In this document: positions 13,489-16,397 of the stretch, piece after piece
Numbering within the stretch: the stretch's first letter is position 1
Layout: every line of letters starts with the position of its first letter
Assembly: GCA_021641225.1 (NCBI GenBank)
Contig: JAJWXI010000025.1
Coordinates: 1-16,397 of the forward strand
Reading direction: 5' to 3'
DNA from: Collinsella aerofaciens
Lineage (GTDB): Bacteria > Actinomycetota > Coriobacteriia > Coriobacteriales > Coriobacteriaceae
DNA length: 16,397 bases
Position numbers and translations under genes: made by a program
Notes under the pieces: generated by a model
Databases searched by the model: none
Told to the model about the DNA's origin: nothing
Seen by the model: the letters and a program-made list of their open reading frames with translations, nothing else

Positions 13489-15387
13489 CTAATTCTTATC
13501 GGAGGCTTCGGCCTCGGCTGACTGTTCGGCGGTTTTCTCGGAATCTGACTCGGAGGTGGATTCCTGATCGGTGTTGTCGCGAATCGTTTGCGCGTCAATC
13601 ACCTGACGGGTCTGCTCCTCGTCAATCTGATGGCGGTACTTGGAAATGGTGTCCTGCGCATCGTCGACACTCGTTTGCGGAATGCCTGCCTTCAGGCGGT
13701 TTTGCGTGTCTTCGGGCAGGTCGGACAGCTTGATGCTGGTTTCGCTCTCGAGCCAGTGGAGCTCGACCCCGAGCGTCTTGCCGGGTAGGCCGCGCCAGAC
13801 GGCGACATTGCCGTGGTAGGTTCCCAAGTAATAGGAGCCGGTGACGCCCGTGTATGCCCAGATGCCTGCTACCAGCACAAAGACAAGGGCCAAGATGGAG
13901 GCGATGGTGACATTGCGGCGTCGGACGCGTTTTGCCTCGCGCATGACGCCGTCGTCGACCAGATCGACCACCACCACGGTCACATTGTCGTGGCCGCCGG
14001 CGGCGAGTGCCGCGTCCACCAAGTTGTCGACACAGATCTGTGCGCTCGAGGACTGCGTAGCGATGTTCTCGATATCGCTATCGGGAATCATGCTCGAAAG
14101 ACCGTCGGAGCACAGAATCAGGCGGTCGCCTTCCTCGATGTGCAGGGTAAAGTGGTCGGCATACATGGCAGGATCCGAGCCCAGCGCGCGGGTGATGACC
14201 GAGCGGTTGGGGTGGACGCGGGCCTCGTCGGCCGTAATCTCGCCGGCATCCACGAGCTCCTCCACGTAGGAGTGGTCGCGGGTCACGCGGATGAGCGTGC
14301 CCTCGTGGAGCAGGTAGGCGCGCGAGTCGCCCACGTGGGCGATGGCGAGCGTGTCGTTTTCGATGTAGGCGCAGGTGGCCGTGCATCCCATGCCGGGTTT
14401 GCCCAGGCCGTTGAGGGCGGCCTCGATCACGGCGGCGTTGGCGGCCTCGACGGCTGCGGCCAGGCGCGCGGCGTCGGCGGACTGCGGCGCCGTCTTGGCG
14501 ATGGTCTCGACGGCGATGGAGGATGCCACCTCGCCGGCGGCGTGTCCTCCCATGCCGTCGCACACGCAAAAGAGCGGCGACTGCACCAGATAGGAGTCCT
14601 CGTTGTGCGGGCGAACACATCCGACGTCGGAGCGGGCGCCCCACATAAGCTGCGTGGTGGTGCCGGCGTCGTAGGTCGAGTCGGTCTCGATGCGCTCGTC
14701 GGTCAGCGGCTCAAAGCTCATGGTCGAGCCGGGATCTTTGAGCTTTGCCTCCACGGCGGCGACATCGATTTCGGCGGTGTCGGCGGGGGAAACGGTGTCG
14801 GCATCGTCTCCCGACTCGGCGTCGGAGACGTCCGGAAGGTTGAGATCTTCGGTTACGCGGTCGGCGGGATCGCCGTCCTGCTGCGGCTCGACAGCCGTCG
14901 GCTCGGGCGTCGCAAAGTGCGACGGCGCGGGCGTGCTCTGAAGTTGAGCGGAGGGCTCGGGAGCTGCGGCGGGCGCGGCAACGGGCTGCTCGACTTCGGC
15001 AGGCGTTGCAGATGCGGGTGCCGCCTCGCTTGTCGGGGCGACGGGGAATACCGGCGCGGCAGGCTCGGGGGCTGCAAACACGGCAGCGCTCTCGTTAATC
15101 GCCTCGGCGACGGGCTCGGCAAAGTGAGCCGGTGCGGGCGTTGCCTCCGGTTCCGCGGGCTGCTCGGCAGCGTGCGCGCCGATAGGGGCGTCGAGCTGCT
15201 CGGTGTCGGCGTCCTCGTCATCGACGAGTGCCGGATATTCTTGAGTTACATGCGAAAGAGGCAGGGAGAACACGGTGTCCTCGGGCTCCACGGTCGCAGG
15301 GCGCGCCGGAGCGGCATGGGCCGGCGCAGCTGCGGGGGCAGTCGGCGTCTCGGGCATGGTTGCGGACTTGTTCTCCTCGTAGATCAT
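13489..15387 (-). CDS. pstP: PP2C-family Ser/Thr protein phosphatase, membrane-anchored (PstP type)
   Basis: A 632-residue protein. The catalytic PP2C domain (about 250-480) shows RPHNEDS (Asp264), CDGMGGHAAGE (Asp277), HVGDSRAYLL, LILCSDGLSSMI (Asp428) and GGHDNVTVVVVD (Asp467), the metal-binding aspartates of an active enzyme. A transmembrane helix at about 495-515 and an extracellular C-terminal domain with an acidic Ser-rich tail follow, as in mycobacterial PstP. Unusually, about 240 residues of Ala/Pro/Glu-rich, probably disordered sequence precede the catalytic domain. It should reverse phosphorylation by the PASTA kinase encoded downstream. The start codon overlaps the FHA gene's stop (ATGA at 15387-15384), implying translational coupling. 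An in-frame ATG ten codons further in is a less likely start. Confidence 0.93.
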   Translation of the reverse strand: MIYEENKSATMPETPTAPAAAPAHAAPARPATVEPEDTVFSLPLSHVTQEYPALVDDEDADTEQLDAPIGAHAAEQPAEPEATPAPAHFAEPVAEAINESAAVFAAPEPAAPVFPVAPTSEAAPASATPAEVEQPVAAPAAAPEPSAQLQSTPAPSHFATPEPTAVEPQQDGDPADRVTEDLNLPDVSDAESGDDADTVSPADTAEIDVAAVEAKLKDPGSTMSFEPLTDERIETDSTYDAGTTTQLMWGARSDVGCVRPHNEDSYLVQSPLFCVCDGMGGHAAGEVASSIAVETIAKTAPQSADAARLAAAVEAANAAVIEAALNGLGKPGMGCTATCAYIENDTLAIAHVGDSRAYLLHEGTLIRVTRDHSYVEELVDAGEITADEARVHPNRSVITRALGSDPAMYADHFTLHIEEGDRLILCSDGLSSMIPDSDIENIATQSSSAQICVDNLVDAALAAGGHDNVTVVVVDLVDDGVMREAKRVRRRNVTIASILALVFVLVAGIWAYTGVTGSYYLGTYHGNVAVWRGLPGKTLGVELHWLESETSIKLSDLPEDTQNRLKAGIPQTSVDDAQDTISKYRHQIDEEQTRQVIDAQTIRDNTDQESTSESDSEKTAEQSAEAEASDKN

Positions 15388-15800
15388 CGACGGTTCACCT
15401 TCATGACCACGTCGCCAATCTGGACCTCATCACCCTCGCGCAGCGTTGCGGGCTCCACCAGCTGACGGCCGTTAACGAGCGTGCCGTTCAACGAGTTGAG
15501 GTCTTCGATGATGAGTGCCGGTCCCTGCAGCGAAAAGCGTGCGTGCGAGGCTGAGACAAACGGTTCGTTGATGCAGATGTCCGAGGACGGCGAGCGGCCC
15601 ACGATGACGGGGCCGAGCATGTCTACATGGATGCCACGGATGCCGCGCGGACCCTTGTCCACATCGATCGTCCAGATAGCGGAGTCGCGGCGCTGGCCGC
15701 GTACGAGTCCCACGCCGGTTTTCATGACGGCGAACAGGAAGATGTAGAGCAGGGCGACCAGGACGATGCGGCCTGCAAAAAGGACGATATCGATGTTCAT
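15384..15800 (-). CDS. fhaB: Membrane-anchored FHA-domain protein (FhaB/FipA-like)
   Basis: A 138-residue protein. An N-terminal transmembrane helix (about 6-28, IVLFAGRIVLVALLYIFLFA) is followed by a short basic linker. A forkhead-associated domain (about 58-135) has the phosphothreonine-binding motifs GRSPSSDI, VSASHARF and DLNSLNGTLVNG. FHA domains bind phosphothreonine peptides; in mycobacteria FhaB/FipA is a PknA/PknB substrate connecting signalling with division and elongation. It lies in the canonical place between fhaA and pstP, 6 bases after the upstream FHA gene and overlapping the phosphatase start by four. The upstream ribosome site AGGGGA is made from the last codons of the preceding gene. 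Confidence 0.92.
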   Translation of the reverse strand: MNIDIVLFAGRIVLVALLYIFLFAVMKTGVGLVRGQRRDSAIWTIDVDKGPRGIRGIHVDMLGPVIVGRSPSSDICINEPFVSASHARFSLQGPALIIEDLNSLNGTLVNGRQLVEPATLREGDEVQIGDVVMKVNRR

Positions 15801-15806
15801 AAGCGA

Positions 15807-16397
15807 CTATCCCCTAAATTCAAAGGTGCTCAGGCCAAACGTCAGCAGATCGCCGTTGCGCAGCGGGCAGCGCGTGATGCGGCGGTTGTTGACGAGCGTG
15901 CCGTTGGTGGAATTGAGGTCCTCGATCGACCAGTCCGAACCGGTAAAGGTGAGCTGGGCGTGACGGCGCGACACGTTGGGGTCGCGCAGAGCGATGTCCG
16001 AAACCGAACGCTCGCGACCGATGGTCACCTGCGCGGAAGTGATGCTGTGGCTCTCGCCGCTCACGACGTCGACGAGCTGGGCGAGCGGGCGCTGCGGGGC
16101 GCGGGTGCTCGCCATGTTGGAGGCAATACCGGCCGCGGCGCCAAGGCCCACGGCGGCGCCGGTCGCGGCGGCTCCGCCCATGCCGGCGAGGGCGTCACGA
16201 GAGACGGTCTGCGGCACGGGGATGGGCGCGGCGGCGGGGTCGGGGACATTGGGCGCAAAGGGATCGGCCACGGCGAGCGGGTCGGGAGCGGTGGCACGGG
16301 GCGCCGGCTGCTGGGGCATGGCGGCGGGGCGCTGTTGCTGCGGAGCGGCGAATTGCTGCTTGCCGGCGCGGGGGGCGCTGGCGGCGCGGCTTGCAGC
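15807..16397 (-). CDS. fhaA: FHA-domain protein, C-terminal part (FhaA-like), 5' end outside the window
   Basis: The reading frame is open to the right edge, so this is the C-terminal 196 codons of a longer gene. An ATG at 16319 is internal: the frame continues upstream through a similar Ala/Pro/Gln-rich stretch (SAPRAGKQQFAAPQQQ) and no ribosome site precedes it. The visible part is a low-complexity Pro/Ala/Gly linker and then a C-terminal FHA domain with TIGRERSVSDI, VSRRHAQL and DLNSTNGTLVNN. Mycobacterial FhaA has an N-terminal DUF3662 domain, a Pro/Gln-rich linker and a C-terminal FHA domain and heads this same operon, so the match in layout and position is good. The N-terminal domain is not visible, which limits the naming. 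Confidence 0.8.
   Translation of the reverse strand, partial: AASRAASAPRAGKQQFAAPQQQRPAAMPQQPAPRATAPDPLAVADPFAPNVPDPAAAPIPVPQTVSRDALAGMGGAAATGAAVGLGAAAGIASNMASTRAPQRPLAQLVDVVSGESHSITSAQVTIGRERSVSDIALRDPNVSRRHAQLTFTGSDWSIEDLNSTNGTLVNNRRITRCPLRNGDLLTFGLSTFEFRG

Noticed and set aside
13473..13598. A 42-codon N-terminal extension of the RodA-PBP fusion (Pro/Arg-rich)
   Set aside because: It would overlap the end of the phosphatase gene and has no SEDS homology. The ATG at 13472 has a good ribosome site and begins the conserved membrane domain.
13813..15465. A plus-strand open frame of about 550 codons opposite the phosphatase gene
   Set aside because: It is a Gly/Arg-rich shadow of the PP2C gene, whose metal-binding motifs read on the minus strand.
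1..16397. CRISPR array, insertion sequence, integrase or prophage genes
   Set aside because: No regularly spaced repeats and no transposase, integrase or phage-like products were found on either strand. All long real genes are assigned to housekeeping or transport families.

Overview
The window is high-GC DNA from an actinobacterium, most likely a Coriobacteriia gut commensal close to Collinsella. I base that on gene content: an actinobacterial FHA / PstP / RodA-PbpA / PASTA-kinase cell-wall operon sits beside a Firmicutes-like mannose-family PTS, a HypA nickel chaperone and a large Fe-S flavoprotein, a mixture typical of anaerobic saccharolytic Coriobacteriia. The genus is inference, since there is no rRNA here.

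Left part (1-4490). A TetR-family repressor and a truncated membrane-protein gene read leftward. Divergent from them is a 925-residue iron-sulfur flavoprotein (GltD/NfnB-type FAD-NAD(P)H core between ferredoxin-like modules). The divergent gap holds two 15-bp palindromes, TTGAC-N5-GTCAA, which are probable operators of the TetR protein. After the flavoprotein comes an elaborately self-complementary intergenic stretch (about 3880-4050), then hypA with a GTG start.

Middle part (4490-8510). A perfect 22-bp inverted repeat with an extra half-copy is followed by an AT-rich regulatory island. Then comes a complete mannose-family PTS: fused EIIAB, EIIC, EIID, an intrinsic terminator, and a DUF956/ManO accessory gene. 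A second, degenerate copy of the inverted-repeat family follows manO. Next are tRNA-Arg(CCT) and two back-to-back terminators, one closing the tRNA unit and the other closing the leftward operon on the right.

Right part (8514-16397, all leftward). In transcription order: an FhaA-like protein (5' end outside the window), an FhaB-like membrane FHA protein, a PstP-type PP2C phosphatase with a long Pro/Ala/acidic N-terminal extension, a single polypeptide joining a RodA/FtsW-type SEDS glycosyltransferase to a class B penicillin-binding protein, and a PASTA Ser/Thr kinase (PknB). This is the classic actinobacterial growth and division signalling operon with rodA and pbpA fused and no pknA between pbpA and pknB. 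The kinase (with four muropeptide-sensing PASTA repeats) and phosphatase would set phosphothreonine levels read by the FHA proteins and so tune peptidoglycan synthesis by the fused enzyme.

Most notable observations: the natural SEDS-PBP fusion, the folded element between the flavoprotein and hypA with two competing copies of one pairing sequence, the dispersed inverted-repeat family, and the multi-module flavoprotein with an unassigned Cys-bearing N-terminal region. I see no CRISPR array, insertion sequence, integrase or prophage gene.
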